Below, one piece after another: positions 1-7,841 of a stretch of DNA of 14,793 nt (the stretch's first letter is position 1; the number at the start of each line of letters is the position of its first letter). A program made the position numbers and the translations under genes. Location: NCBI GenBank assembly GCA_000436475.1, contig FR886216.1, forward strand, positions 47,049-61,841, in the 5' to 3' direction. The stretch comes from Eubacterium sp. CAG:248 (GTDB lineage Bacteria; Bacillota; Clostridia; Lachnospirales; Lachnospiraceae). Below the pieces are notes generated by a model. The model worked only from the letters and a program-made list of their open reading frames with translations. It had not been told where the DNA came from and made no database searches.

Positions 1-72
1 TGGATCTGGCGCTGGTGTTGGATCTGGCGCTGGTGTTGGATCTGGCGCTGGTGTTGGATCTGGCGCTGGTGA
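1..72 (-). repeat. Four tandem 18-bp repeats encoding a Pro/Ala/Asp/Thr linker
   Basis: The plus-strand unit tggatctggcgctggtgt occurs at 1, 19, 37 and 55. The first three copies are identical and the fourth differs only in its last base. On the minus strand, in the pectinase frame, each unit reads as a TPAPDP hexapeptide. The array reaches the window edge, so its full copy number is unknown. It forms a flexible linker after the FIVAR-like domain. Identity at the base level suggests recent slippage and possible length variation between strains. Confidence 0.95.
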
Positions 73-3000
73 AGCTTTCTCAAGCTTGTTTATAGCTGCT
101 GTTATGTTACCTGCAAGTCTGTCAGCCTCTTTCTGTGATATGACAGTTCTATCAGCTGCCTTTGCCTCATCAACTGCTTTCTTAACTTCACTAAAGTCCT
201 TATAATCTGCCGCATTTAAAGCTTCAGCCTTCTTTATTGTCTCATCAAGCACTGTAAAATCAGTCTTTTCTGCAGACTCTGTTGCATAATTCTTAGCGGA
301 TTCTGCATAATAGCTTTCAGCATTCCAAGGTGTATTAAACGCTGCTCCTTCTCCTGATTCTCTTGCAAATACTCCATTAACTGTAAGCTTTTCGCCTTCT
401 GCCCTGCTTAACTGGCGTCTGTTAACATTTACCGCAAAGCCCTTGCCATATGACTGATATTCATAGAACTGTGCTGATTCATGATTATTTCCACCCATGT
501 TATCATAACCATTTGTCTTAATATGGCTGTCCATATAGCAGTTAACATAAGTTACACAGGCATTAGCTCTCCATGGCCTTCCAAGTGCTACACTATTATC
601 TGAAACACTATCATCTTTCTTTAATAATCTTGAATTAATAAATACATAACCTGTTGATCTTGTGCTGTCTGTACTTGCTGCTGTTACATACCCGCCTTTG
701 TTTGCAACTATATCACAGTCATCAAATACAGCCTGTGCGCTGCCGAATATCCAGTCTACACAGCCTTCTATATAACAGTTCTTAAAGTACTGGCGTTTAC
801 CACCATCTGCCTGTAATGTATCCTGCCATCCTGTAAGCCTTACGTTATTAAACACAAGCTGGTCTGCTCTTGTAAGAAGAGCAACTGCCATTTTTCCTTC
901 TATCGTTTCCTTAGGATAGTCAAATGAATTAGCTACTGTTATATTCTCTAATGCCACATTATTAGCTGTAGCCTCTATAGTTAATGAAGCGCTTCCAGAT
1001 GTACCATAAGTATTGCCTGTTGCTGGATCTGTCTTTCCAGCTGCTGCGTCATATTCAAGTACTGTCTTCTGGCTGTCTTCACCTATAATAGTTATATATG
1101 GTGTTGTTATACGGACTTTTTCATGATAATTTCCATTCTTTACATATATAACTACCTGTTCCTTATTATCTGATGGTACAGAAGCTATTGCATCTGCTAT
1201 AGTTGCATATACTGGTTTTTCAGATACATCTGCTGATGTTTCATCTCTTGTGATTTTCTGTACTGCTTCACTCTTTGCTGCGTTTGCATCTACAACAATA
1301 TCATACTTATCAAGTTTTACGAAATTAAATTTCTTATATGTCTTTACTCCACTTTCATCTGTGAATTCAACTTTAACCTCATTTCTGCCTGACTTAAGCG
1401 GAATATCAGCAGATATTTCATCTCCTGCTGATGTCTTACCTGACATTATCTTATCACTACCTGATGTAACAACAAAACTTCCTGCTTTATCATATGACCA
1501 CTTAATATGAGCCTCTTTGTCAATAACCGTATCATTAGATTTTTCAACAACTGTCATAACAGCTGCCTCTGAACCAAACATATACTCGCCTGTATGTCCT
1601 TTTGTAGCCATTATTGAAACAGCAGCCGACTGGTTACTTTCATTGTCAGTGCCCACTGCAGTCACTCTGTAAAAATAAGGCACTTCATTCTGTGCTGTAC
1701 TATCTGTATAAGTTCCCTGTGTAGAAGTTCCTATCTGAGTATATCCTTCATTTCTGCTTTCAGAACGGTATATCTTGTAGCTTACTGCCTCTGGTACCGG
1801 CTCCCATGTAATAGTATTAGAAGCATCTTCTGACTTAGCACTTATTTCTGGTGCTGTCATAGGGAGTGAGAACTTAACAGCCTCTGATTCCATAGAGTTC
1901 TTTACCTCAGTTCCACATATACCAGTTATTCTGAATCTGTAGCTTCCTGACTTTTCAGGTGAATATGTGTATGAATTCTCTGCTGTAGTATCAACCTCTG
2001 TATATGTTGCTCCATTATCCATTGATACCTCTACACGATACTTTCCATCAAGCTCTGCTCCCTCACCATTCCATGAAACAGTTATTGATGAGCGGTCATC
2101 TGATACAACTGGCTTGTTTACAGCTGTTACTGTTGGTGCTACACCAGCATCCTTATAATAATCCTTCTGGTTATATAACACATTGCCAGCAGCATCCTTT
2201 GCCACCCAGTCAGTAATCTCTACTCCTGCACCTACAAGTGCAATTCCATAAGATACAGAATCATCTGCTGTAAGCACCATATCCTTCCACTTAAATTCCT
2301 TCTTATCAGAATACTTTGCTACGCCATTCGCATCTACCTGAAGAGGCTTTCCAAGACTTGTAAACTCTGCTACATAACCTGCATCAGTTCTTGTAAATGT
2401 AACATTATATTTATTATTAGTTTCAACCTCATATTTTGGAGATCCATTACCTGAATTTCCATTAGATTTCATCCAATAACCTGAGAGTGCATCTGTATTA
2501 ACCTTCTTATCATATCCCCTGAAGCCAAGTGATGCAAAAGCCATACTGTCTGATGTCTTGAATGCACCTACAAATACACCTGTTCTCTTTGCTTCACTGC
2601 CTGTTATATAATAATCTTTAATATTTAAGGTCATTGACATAGAAACGAGGTCCTTGTTTTCTGGAAGAAGAATATAACCTGTGTTAGAACCTGCATCACC
2701 CTTTTTCTGTGATATATATCCTTTTTCTGATGTTTCCTCTGCCTTCATAACTGAACCAAGAGCTGATACTTTTAAAGCCTCTGAACCTGAGGTCTTTGGT
2801 TTAAATATATTATTCTGGTCATATAATACATTGCCTTCATCATCTGTCAGTACCACATCACTTACAGTTGCACTTGCACTGTTTATCGCAATACCAAACT
2901 GTGCTGATGTGTCAGGTAAAAGATAAGAATCTGATGATTTGAATGTCTTTTCGTTGAGCACATCACTGCCTTCTTCTTTAAATGTAGCATAATAAGTATT

Positions 3001-6000
3001 GTCTTTTTTCTTCTCAATACTTATTTCATATACTGCATCCTGGTTTATAGCCATCTTTGGTGAGCCGTTTCCAGCGTTACCATCCTTAGCAGGTGTCTTA
3101 GTATCATGCTTAATCCAGTAAGGTGATAATGCATTGCCATCTCCTGTGCTCCTGAATGAAACAGAATTATATAAATAATCACCAGCTGTCTGGAAAGCAC
3201 CTACATACACTCCTGATTTCTTTCCGTTATCACCAACAAATGAATCCACCTTTATCTTTAGTGTCATCTTTGAAGCATCCTTAGATTCTGGGAATAACAC
3301 ATATGAAACATTGTTTCCTTTATCACCCTTTTTAGATGTCATGCTGCTTTTAGCTGCACTCTGGTTAATAATAAGCTTTTCATCCTGCTGTGTTACTGAT
3401 ACATCATCTGTATCACCATAAGCCTTAAGTGAATATGTTATCTTAACATCCTCGACAGCCTTAGCACTTATAACTATCTTTGCAGACTTTGTTATACTGC
3501 TGCCCTTAACAACTATACTACCAGTTTCTGCATCATAAGAATACTCATTTGCACTAAGCTCTTTATCGCCTGCTGATACCTTAATATCCTTAGGAAGCTT
3601 ATATCCTTTATCTGCTTCAAGCTGTGTTGTGAAATCATTTCCTGCAACAGCATAATCAGCTCCAGACGTTGTAAGCTTATCAAGCTGATATTCAACATCA
3701 ACAAACTCTTCATTGACCTGAATATTAGAGAATTTTGCTGTTGTCATATTTTCAAGATCATTGGCCGCCTTATTCGCATCTACAGCAAAGCCTACATATA
3801 TATCCTGATTCATTTCAATAGTCTTTGAACCAACCTTAATCCACTTAACACCATCATCTGATGCATAGCCTGTGAATGTATCTCCTCTTCTAACAAGCTT
3901 AAACCATGTTCCGTTAAATTCTGCACCTGTCTTATAATGAAGATCTCTTACAAGTGGTATTCCAGCTTTACTTGCTGATTCAGGAGAATCAATAGTTTCT
4001 GATATATCTGAAATATCTCCATCAGTTTTATCTCTGCCAGCAAGATAAGTTGACCATGTTGTTTCATTACTTATCTTAACCATAGACATACCAAGTGCTG
4101 CTGTTTTAGCGCCTTGATCAAGTGACTCCCTGAACATAACTCCTGTAAACACATGATTATCTACAATAGTTGATGAATCAAGCTTTGCTATAATCTCTGC
4201 ATCACCTGATGACTTGATATATGTATACTGGAAATCATCAGTTTTAGCATCTGCATACTTACTTCCTGATACACTTCCTTCACTCTTTCCTAGCTTTCCA
4301 GCTCCCTTAACAGTCATAACTCCATCCTTATAGCTTGCAGTTCCTGCTACGCCTGGATTACCTATATCACTGCTTGTCCACTCTCCGGTTCCTGCAGTAC
4401 TGTTAATATGAAGCTTGGATACTGAAGACTGTGTCTGATTACCATCATTATCATAGGCTCTTACTGTTATATTGTATGTTCCATCCTCAAGTCCCTTATA
4501 ATCATATGTATAAGGTGCTTTATCAGCAGTTCCTACAAGCTTAGTTCCATTATAAAACTCAACCTTAGCAATATTGCCTCCATTATTAGCATTGGCATTA
4601 GCAGTCACAGTAACTGTATCGCCTTCGCTATATTGTGCATTATCTTTAAGGTCTATAGTTACATCAGGATTAGGTGCTTTATAGTCTGCCTTTTCAACAT
4701 TTTCCACAAGTCCATTAAAGTATTCCTCAACATATGCATAACCTGTTGCTTTATTAATCTTCTTGGAATCTGAACCATCGTTCGGATTAAGTCCACGTGC
4801 CACTTCCCATGCATCAGGTATTCCATCCATATCTGTATCAAAAGAGGCTTCTCTTACAGAAGCAGCCGCAGGATATCCGCCTACCTCATCCTCTGTATTT
4901 ACATATCTTCCTGAATCTGTTCTCGTCTCAGCTACAACTCTTGCATCAATAGCATCACGATATGGATATGTTGCTCCTGCCTGTGTAAGCACAGGCTCAT
5001 AACAATCCTTTGCTGAAACAACAGAAACACTGTCAAAGCCTTCTGCTGTATAAGGCTTATCTGCCACCTCTGTCTTGTTTGGACCCTCTGTCACTCCGGA
5101 CATCTTTTCACCAAGAGCGTTGTTTGCACTTACTGCATCATTACCCTCCATGTAGTTTCCATTAACATAGAAACCACCTGGCTTAGTTTTCTCACCCATG
5201 TCAACAACCTGGTTTTCAACCTGTTCTCTTGTACCAACGCCTGATTTTAAATAATTATTAATATAATTAGTATATGCATAACCTCCACCATAGCAGGTAT
5301 TATATCCCCAGTTATATAGAACATTATTGCTTATCTGAAGTGTTGCTGTGCTTCCACCATCCTTAGTAGGATCACCCATGCAGCCTCCACCAACTCTTGG
5401 ATTTCTGGATGTATGATTAGCCATTAAGTTGTTCTGGAATACTACATTATCTCCTCCATATATACCGCCATATCCATGACGTCCCTTAGAGTGTCCTGAT
5501 ACTGTAAGGCTCTCTGATACTATACACCACTGTACAGTTCCATCCTTACCTCTATATGTAGATAATGTTTCATCTGTATTCCAGCTGAATGAACAATGAT
5601 CGATCATAAATGTCTTGTTATCCCTGCCCCATAAAGCATCCATGGAATCACCACCAGTATGGACATTGGCTGCTCCTGGCCTGAATCTCATATATCTTAT
5701 AATAAGATTCTCTGAGTTACTTATATTAGTATCCCAGCCAGAAAGTGTAATACCATCACCAGGTGCCGTCTGACCAGCGACTGTTATATTCTTTCTGTCA
5801 CGGAATGTAAGTGTCTGCTTAAGTGCTATTGTTCCTCCAACATTAAACACTATCATAGTTCCGCCTTTATCCTTGGCGAATTCTTCTATACCATATCGAA
5901 GTGAACCTTCTATAGGTGTGTCTCCCTTCGCATAATCATCAAGGTTAGTTACAACATAAACATCAAACCAACGGCCACCTGTCGCGAATCTTCCTCCGCC

Positions 6001-6183
6001 TTCTGCCCCCGCAAAAGCCAGAAGCTTATCATTTTCTGATGCAAATGCAAGTGTTCCTGCTGGAAGTGATATTCCAGACGTTGCCATAAGACCAGCCATA
6101 ACAATAGCTGTTGCTTTACTTGCGTGAGCACGTCCCTTATTTAGTTTTCTTCTTTGCTCACGATTTTTACCTTCAGTTCCCAT
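1..6183 (-). CDS. Secreted multidomain pectinase: PL1 pectate lyase + CE8 pectin methylesterase (3' end outside window)
   Basis: Seen: one uninterrupted minus-strand frame of 2061 codons with no stop before the window edge. ATG at 6183 follows GGGAGG by 5 nt. Residues 1-48 are a long basic n-region plus hydrophobic core ending in AFA, a signal peptide. PL1 (about 49-430): MIDH (D195), NTDETL (D204, E205) and SRNPR (R260/R263) match Ca-binding and catalytic-Arg motifs. A TSP3-like Ca motif follows at 449-472 (DTDMDGIPD), then Ig-like (~502-592), DUF1349/ConA-like (~600-822), a beta-rich linker (823-925), two copies of an unknown module (928-1344), two FN3-like domains (~1347-1535) and another Ig-like stretch. 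CE8 (~1625-1960) has GNYHE, GWQDTL (Q1787, D1788), DWIFG (D1810) and LGRPW (R1869). FIVAR-like helices (1978-2037) and a Pro-rich tail end the visible part. Family knowledge: CE8 demethylates homogalacturonan, giving PL1 its substrate. Inferred: extracellular and probably surface-attached; the anchor is not visible. Confidence 0.93.
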   Translation of the reverse strand, partial: MGTEGKNREQRRKLNKGRAHASKATAIVMAGLMATSGISLPAGTLAFASENDKLLAFAGAEGGGRFATGGRWFDVYVVTNLDDYAKGDTPIEGSLRYGIEEFAKDKGGTMIVFNVGGTIALKQTLTFRDRKNITVAGQTAPGDGITLSGWDTNISNSENLIIRYMRFRPGAANVHTGGDSMDALWGRDNKTFMIDHCSFSWNTDETLSTYRGKDGTVQWCIVSESLTVSGHSKGRHGYGGIYGGDNVVFQNNLMANHTSRNPRVGGGCMGDPTKDGGSTATLQISNNVLYNWGYNTCYGGGYAYTNYINNYLKSGVGTREQVENQVVDMGEKTKPGGFYVNGNYMEGNDAVSANNALGEKMSGVTEGPNKTEVADKPYTAEGFDSVSVVSAKDCYEPVLTQAGATYPYRDAIDARVVAETRTDSGRYVNTEDEVGGYPAAASVREASFDTDMDGIPDAWEVARGLNPNDGSDSKKINKATGYAYVEEYFNGLVENVEKADYKAPNPDVTIDLKDNAQYSEGDTVTVTANANANNGGNIAKVEFYNGTKLVGTADKAPYTYDYKGLEDGTYNITVRAYDNDGNQTQSSVSKLHINSTAGTGEWTSSDIGNPGVAGTASYKDGVMTVKGAGKLGKSEGSVSGSKYADAKTDDFQYTYIKSSGDAEIIAKLDSSTIVDNHVFTGVMFRESLDQGAKTAALGMSMVKISNETTWSTYLAGRDKTDGDISDISETIDSPESASKAGIPLVRDLHYKTGAEFNGTWFKLVRRGDTFTGYASDDGVKWIKVGSKTIEMNQDIYVGFAVDANKAANDLENMTTAKFSNIQVNEEFVDVEYQLDKLTTSGADYAVAGNDFTTQLEADKGYKLPKDIKVSAGDKELSANEYSYDAETGSIVVKGSSITKSAKIVISAKAVEDVKITYSLKAYGDTDDVSVTQQDEKLIINQSAAKSSMTSKKGDKGNNVSYVLFPESKDASKMTLKIKVDSFVGDNGKKSGVYVGAFQTAGDYLYNSVSFRSTGDGNALSPYWIKHDTKTPAKDGNAGNGSPKMAINQDAVYEISIEKKKDNTYYATFKEEGSDVLNEKTFKSSDSYLLPDTSAQFGIAINSASATVSDVVLTDDEGNVLYDQNNIFKPKTSGSEALKVSALGSVMKAEETSEKGYISQKKGDAGSNTGYILLPENKDLVSMSMTLNIKDYYITGSEAKRTGVFVGAFKTSDSMAFASLGFRGYDKKVNTDALSGYWMKSNGNSGNGSPKYEVETNNKYNVTFTRTDAGYVAEFTSLGKPLQVDANGVAKYSDKKEFKWKDMVLTADDSVSYGIALVGAGVEITDWVAKDAAGNVLYNQKDYYKDAGVAPTVTAVNKPVVSDDRSSITVSWNGEGAELDGKYRVEVSMDNGATYTEVDTTAENSYTYSPEKSGSYRFRITGICGTEVKNSMESEAVKFSLPMTAPEISAKSEDASNTITWEPVPEAVSYKIYRSESRNEGYTQIGTSTQGTYTDSTAQNEVPYFYRVTAVGTDNESNQSAAVSIMATKGHTGEYMFGSEAAVMTVVEKSNDTVIDKEAHIKWSYDKAGSFVVTSGSDKIMSGKTSAGDEISADIPLKSGRNEVKVEFTDESGVKTYKKFNFVKLDKYDIVVDANAAKSEAVQKITRDETSADVSEKPVYATIADAIASVPSDNKEQVVIYVKNGNYHEKVRITTPYITIIGEDSQKTVLEYDAAAGKTDPATGNTYGTSGSASLTIEATANNVALENITVANSFDYPKETIEGKMAVALLTRADQLVFNNVRLTGWQDTLQADGGKRQYFKNCYIEGCVDWIFGSAQAVFDDCDIVANKGGYVTAASTDSTRSTGYVFINSRLLKKDDSVSDNSVALGRPWRANACVTYVNCYMDSHIKTNGYDNMGGNNHESAQFYEYQSYGKGFAVNVNRRQLSRAEGEKLTVNGVFARESGEGAAFNTPWNAESYYAESAKNYATESAEKTDFTVLDETIKKAEALNAADYKDFSEVKKAVDEAKAADRTVISQKEADRLAGNITAAINKLEKASPAPDPTPAPDPTPAPDPTPAPDP
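2152..2775 (-). repeat. Duplicated beta-rich module, copy 2 (pectinase residues ~1137-1344)
   Basis: Second copy of a ~200-residue module inside the pectinase. It shares with copy 1 a KKGDxGxN...Y.L.PE opening (from residue 1160), a G(V)(Y/F)VGAF segment, a Y-W-(I/M)-K followed by GNxGNGSPK segment, and an NVLY(D/N)Q close (1334). The sequence has alternating hydrophobic residues typical of a beta-sandwich. I do not recognise the family. Lying between catalytic domains, it could be a carbohydrate-binding module. That role is inference. Confidence 0.7.
2800..3402 (-). repeat. Duplicated beta-rich module, copy 1 (pectinase residues ~928-1128)
   Basis: First copy of the internal duplication. 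KKGDKGNN starts at residue 951 and is followed by YVLFPE, GVYVGAFQ, a YWIK...GNAGNGSPK segment and NVLYDQ (1118). The offset to copy 2 is about 209 residues at the front and 216 at the back, so the copies have diverged with small insertions. Boundaries are set by eye from these shared landmarks. Confidence 0.7.
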
Positions 6184-6307
6184 TGCTACCTCCCATAACG
6201 AAATAATCACCTTAGAATTCTGCTGATTTACTTCTTAAACAGCTTCCTTCTCATGTTTAACGGGTCTTCAATCCCTAAGTTTTATTCCAACCCTGATATC
6301 ATCATAA

Positions 6308-6330
6308 TATTTTCATAGTTATTTTCATAG
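6308..6330. promoter_or_regulatory. Pair of 11-bp direct repeats, possible regulator half-sites
   Basis: tattttcatag occurs at 6308-6318 and again at 6320-6330, a 12-bp period, 125-147 bp upstream of the pectinase start. AraC-family proteins often bind direct repeats, so these may be operator elements for the neighbouring regulator. The region is AT-rich and binding is not shown. Confidence 0.35.
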
Positions 6331-6400
6331 ATACAATACATTTTTATGCAAATTGTACCATTTTAGAACTTATTTTTATAAAAGTATTTTGCAAAACTAC

Positions 6401-6429
6401 TTGCTTTTAGACCGATTATAACTTATGAT
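6401..6429 (+). promoter_or_regulatory. Putative sigma-A promoter of the AraC-family gene
   Basis: TTGCTT (6401-6406) and TATGAT (6424-6429) are separated by exactly 17 bp and face the AraC gene. The predicted transcript start near 6436 leaves a leader of about 125 nt. Confidence 0.5.
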
Positions 6430-6441
6430 AAAAAAGCGGGA

Positions 6442-6467
6442 TACATTTTTTTACATAATAAAATGTA
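6442..6467. promoter_or_regulatory. Inverted repeat TACATTTT-N10-AAAATGTA, possible operator
   Basis: Perfect 8-bp arms at 6442-6449 and 6460-6467 lie just downstream of the putative araC-gene -10 box. This position would suit repression or autoregulation. The left arm lies within an atacattttt decamer that also occurs at 6336-6345, nearer the pectinase. Operator function is inference. Confidence 0.4.
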
Positions 6468-6562
6468 CCTATGCTAAATATTAAGATACATATATATCTG
6501 TGATTTTTCATGACACTATCAACTATTTAAGATAAGTTTTACACAAAGGAGAAATACAGACT

Positions 6563-7720
6563 ATGGATTACAATATTCTTATTAATGGTATCATCCACCA
6601 GTTGTTTATACAGAATACATATATGCCAGATGATGATACCTTAACCATACTGAATAAGTATTTTAACAATACCAGCTTTACTATAACAGCCTTTCGTCTT
6701 ACATCAGACAATGATTCTGATAACTACCAGCGTGAACTATCTAACCTTATTCCTAAATACGCTAAAAGACACTGTTCTTACCCTGTATGGTTTTACCGAA
6801 CTGAGGATTATAACAACCTTTTACTTTTTAATCATAATAATGATTTTAATGTAGAAAAATATATAAACGAAATAAACGTTTATTTTACAGACAGACACAA
6901 ATGTTCCTTCCACTGGGGAATAAGCAGGACATGCCATACCTTATCTGAATTCATATTTGCAAAAAAAGAGGCGCTTACATGTCTTGAAAAGAGCTTTTCC
7001 ATAAAGTATCCTGACATTGTTTCATATAACAGCAGCATGACATTTTCTTCAGCAGATACATTTGGATTTTATTATCCTGAAGCTGCTGCTGCCATTCTTT
7101 ATAAAGCTGTTAAATACAATGACCAATCTGTAATAGACTATATTTTAAAAAATCTGTCAGACGAAAATCTAGTTATAAGAGCTATCAATCCAACAGAAAT
7201 GCTTAAGCTGCATAATGCAGTAACTAACACACTCATGCAGTTAAATCCTGCAAAATATAACTTTTCTGACAATCTGCTGCAGCTTAACCTGCATATAATA
7301 TCAGCACAGAAAGACCCTGAACTATATTTTAACTATTTATCAGCAGCATGCCACGAAATAGCTGACAAACTTAACTGCAACAGATCTATGCGAAAAAAGC
7401 TTCCCATACAGGATATTCAGAACTACATTCTTTCCAACTATAATAATGCAAACCTGAATCTGGCTGGAACAGCTAGAAGCTTTAATGTATCAGAGGGCTA
7501 TTTATCATCTGCTTTTAAGGAAACTATGGGAATATGTTTTGCTGAATACCTTGAAAATATACGTATTGAGAAAAGCTGTGAACTTCTTCGCAGTTCATCA
7601 GCTACTATTGTGGATATAGCAGAAAAGACAGGCTATAACAGCGTTTATTCATTCAGGCGCGCTTTCAAACGGCTAATGCATATAAGCCCATCTGATTACA
7701 GAACACGTACAACTGCATAA
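6563..7720 (+). CDS. AraC-family transcriptional regulator with degenerate GGDEF-like domain
   Basis: 385 aa, cytoplasmic, no membrane segment. The C-terminal ~100 residues (283-382) are an AraC/XylS double helix-turn-helix: the first HTH around NLNLAGTARSFNVSEGYLSS, the second around IVDIAEKTGYNSVYSFRRAF, and the typical end SPSDYR. Residues ~38-145 resemble the degenerate GGDEF-like segment of YesN-type regulators (WGISRTCHTLSEF followed by KKEAL), without a GGDEF signature. No receiver, cupin or sensor domain is visible, so how it senses its ligand is unclear. ATG at 6563 follows AAAGGAG with an 11-nt spacer, slightly long. It is divergent from the pectinase and convergent with the GH43-GH95-GH3 genes. 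Family knowledge: such proteins usually activate carbohydrate-use genes. Control of the pectinase is inferred from position. Confidence 0.92.
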   Translation: MDYNILINGIIHQLFIQNTYMPDDDTLTILNKYFNNTSFTITAFRLTSDNDSDNYQRELSNLIPKYAKRHCSYPVWFYRTEDYNNLLLFNHNNDFNVEKYINEINVYFTDRHKCSFHWGISRTCHTLSEFIFAKKEALTCLEKSFSIKYPDIVSYNSSMTFSSADTFGFYYPEAAAAILYKAVKYNDQSVIDYILKNLSDENLVIRAINPTEMLKLHNAVTNTLMQLNPAKYNFSDNLLQLNLHIISAQKDPELYFNYLSAACHEIADKLNCNRSMRKKLPIQDIQNYILSNYNNANLNLAGTARSFNVSEGYLSSAFKETMGICFAEYLENIRIEKSCELLRSSSATIVDIAEKTGYNSVYSFRRAFKRLMHISPSDYRTRTTA

Positions 7721-7733
7721 TAAAATGACATCA

Positions 7734-7782
7734 GGGTCAGATAGCATTTGTTTAATTCGACATAAACAATGCTATCTGACCC
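7734..7782. terminator. Bidirectional intrinsic terminator between convergent genes
   Basis: GGGTCAGATAGCAT at 7734-7747 pairs with ATGCTATCTGACCC, and the stem continues through TGTTTA/TAAACA with one bulged T, giving about 20 paired bases around a short ATTCGACA loop. It begins 14 bp after the AraC-gene stop and sits 40 bp past the GH3 stop, so it can end both transcripts. The downstream tracts are C/T-rich (plus) and ATTTTATT (minus), not perfect U-runs. Confidence 0.85.
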
Positions 7783-7797
7783 CTCTTCTTCATAATA

Positions 7798-7841
7798 GCT
7801 AGACAGTAATATAACCACTCTGCTAGACAGTAATATAACCA
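7798..7841. repeat. Tandem 20-bp direct repeat across the GH3 stop codon
   Basis: gctagacagtaatataacca occurs at 7798-7817 and 7822-7841, a 24-bp period. The second copy encodes the last codons (GYITV-stop) of the GH3 gene on the minus strand. The first lies just past the stop and repeats the stop codon. It looks like a small tandem duplication of the gene's tail. Confidence 0.9.

Larger units (their letters stand above)
6184..6562. other. Divergent intergenic control region (pectinase / araC-type gene)
   Basis: 379 bp, very AT-rich, between the starts of the minus-strand pectinase and the plus-strand AraC gene. I see no ORF in it. It holds a good promoter toward the AraC gene (6401-6429), an inverted repeat just downstream of it (6442-6467), and a pair of 11-bp direct repeats (6308-6330). 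I could not find a convincing sigma-A promoter toward the pectinase. TATAAT occurs on the minus strand at 6420-6415, but without a matching -35 at the usual spacing. Confidence 0.7.

Noticed and set aside
1..72. Short regular repeats resembling the edge of a CRISPR array or minisatellite
   Set aside because: The units are contiguous with no spacers and are in frame as TPAPDP codons of the pectinase.
1250..5002. Several short open frames on both strands inside the pectinase region
   Set aside because: They overlap the continuous pectinase frame, whose domains and motifs are clear.
6294..6302. TGATATCAT shared by the pectinase leader and the GH95 upstream region as a common operator
   Set aside because: The same word also occurs inside GH95 coding sequence near 11655, so it is not specific to control regions in this AT-rich DNA.
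6563..7000. Diguanylate cyclase function for the AraC protein's GGDEF-like segment
   Set aside because: No GGDEF signature is present. Such degenerate segments are common in YesN-type regulators and are not catalytic.
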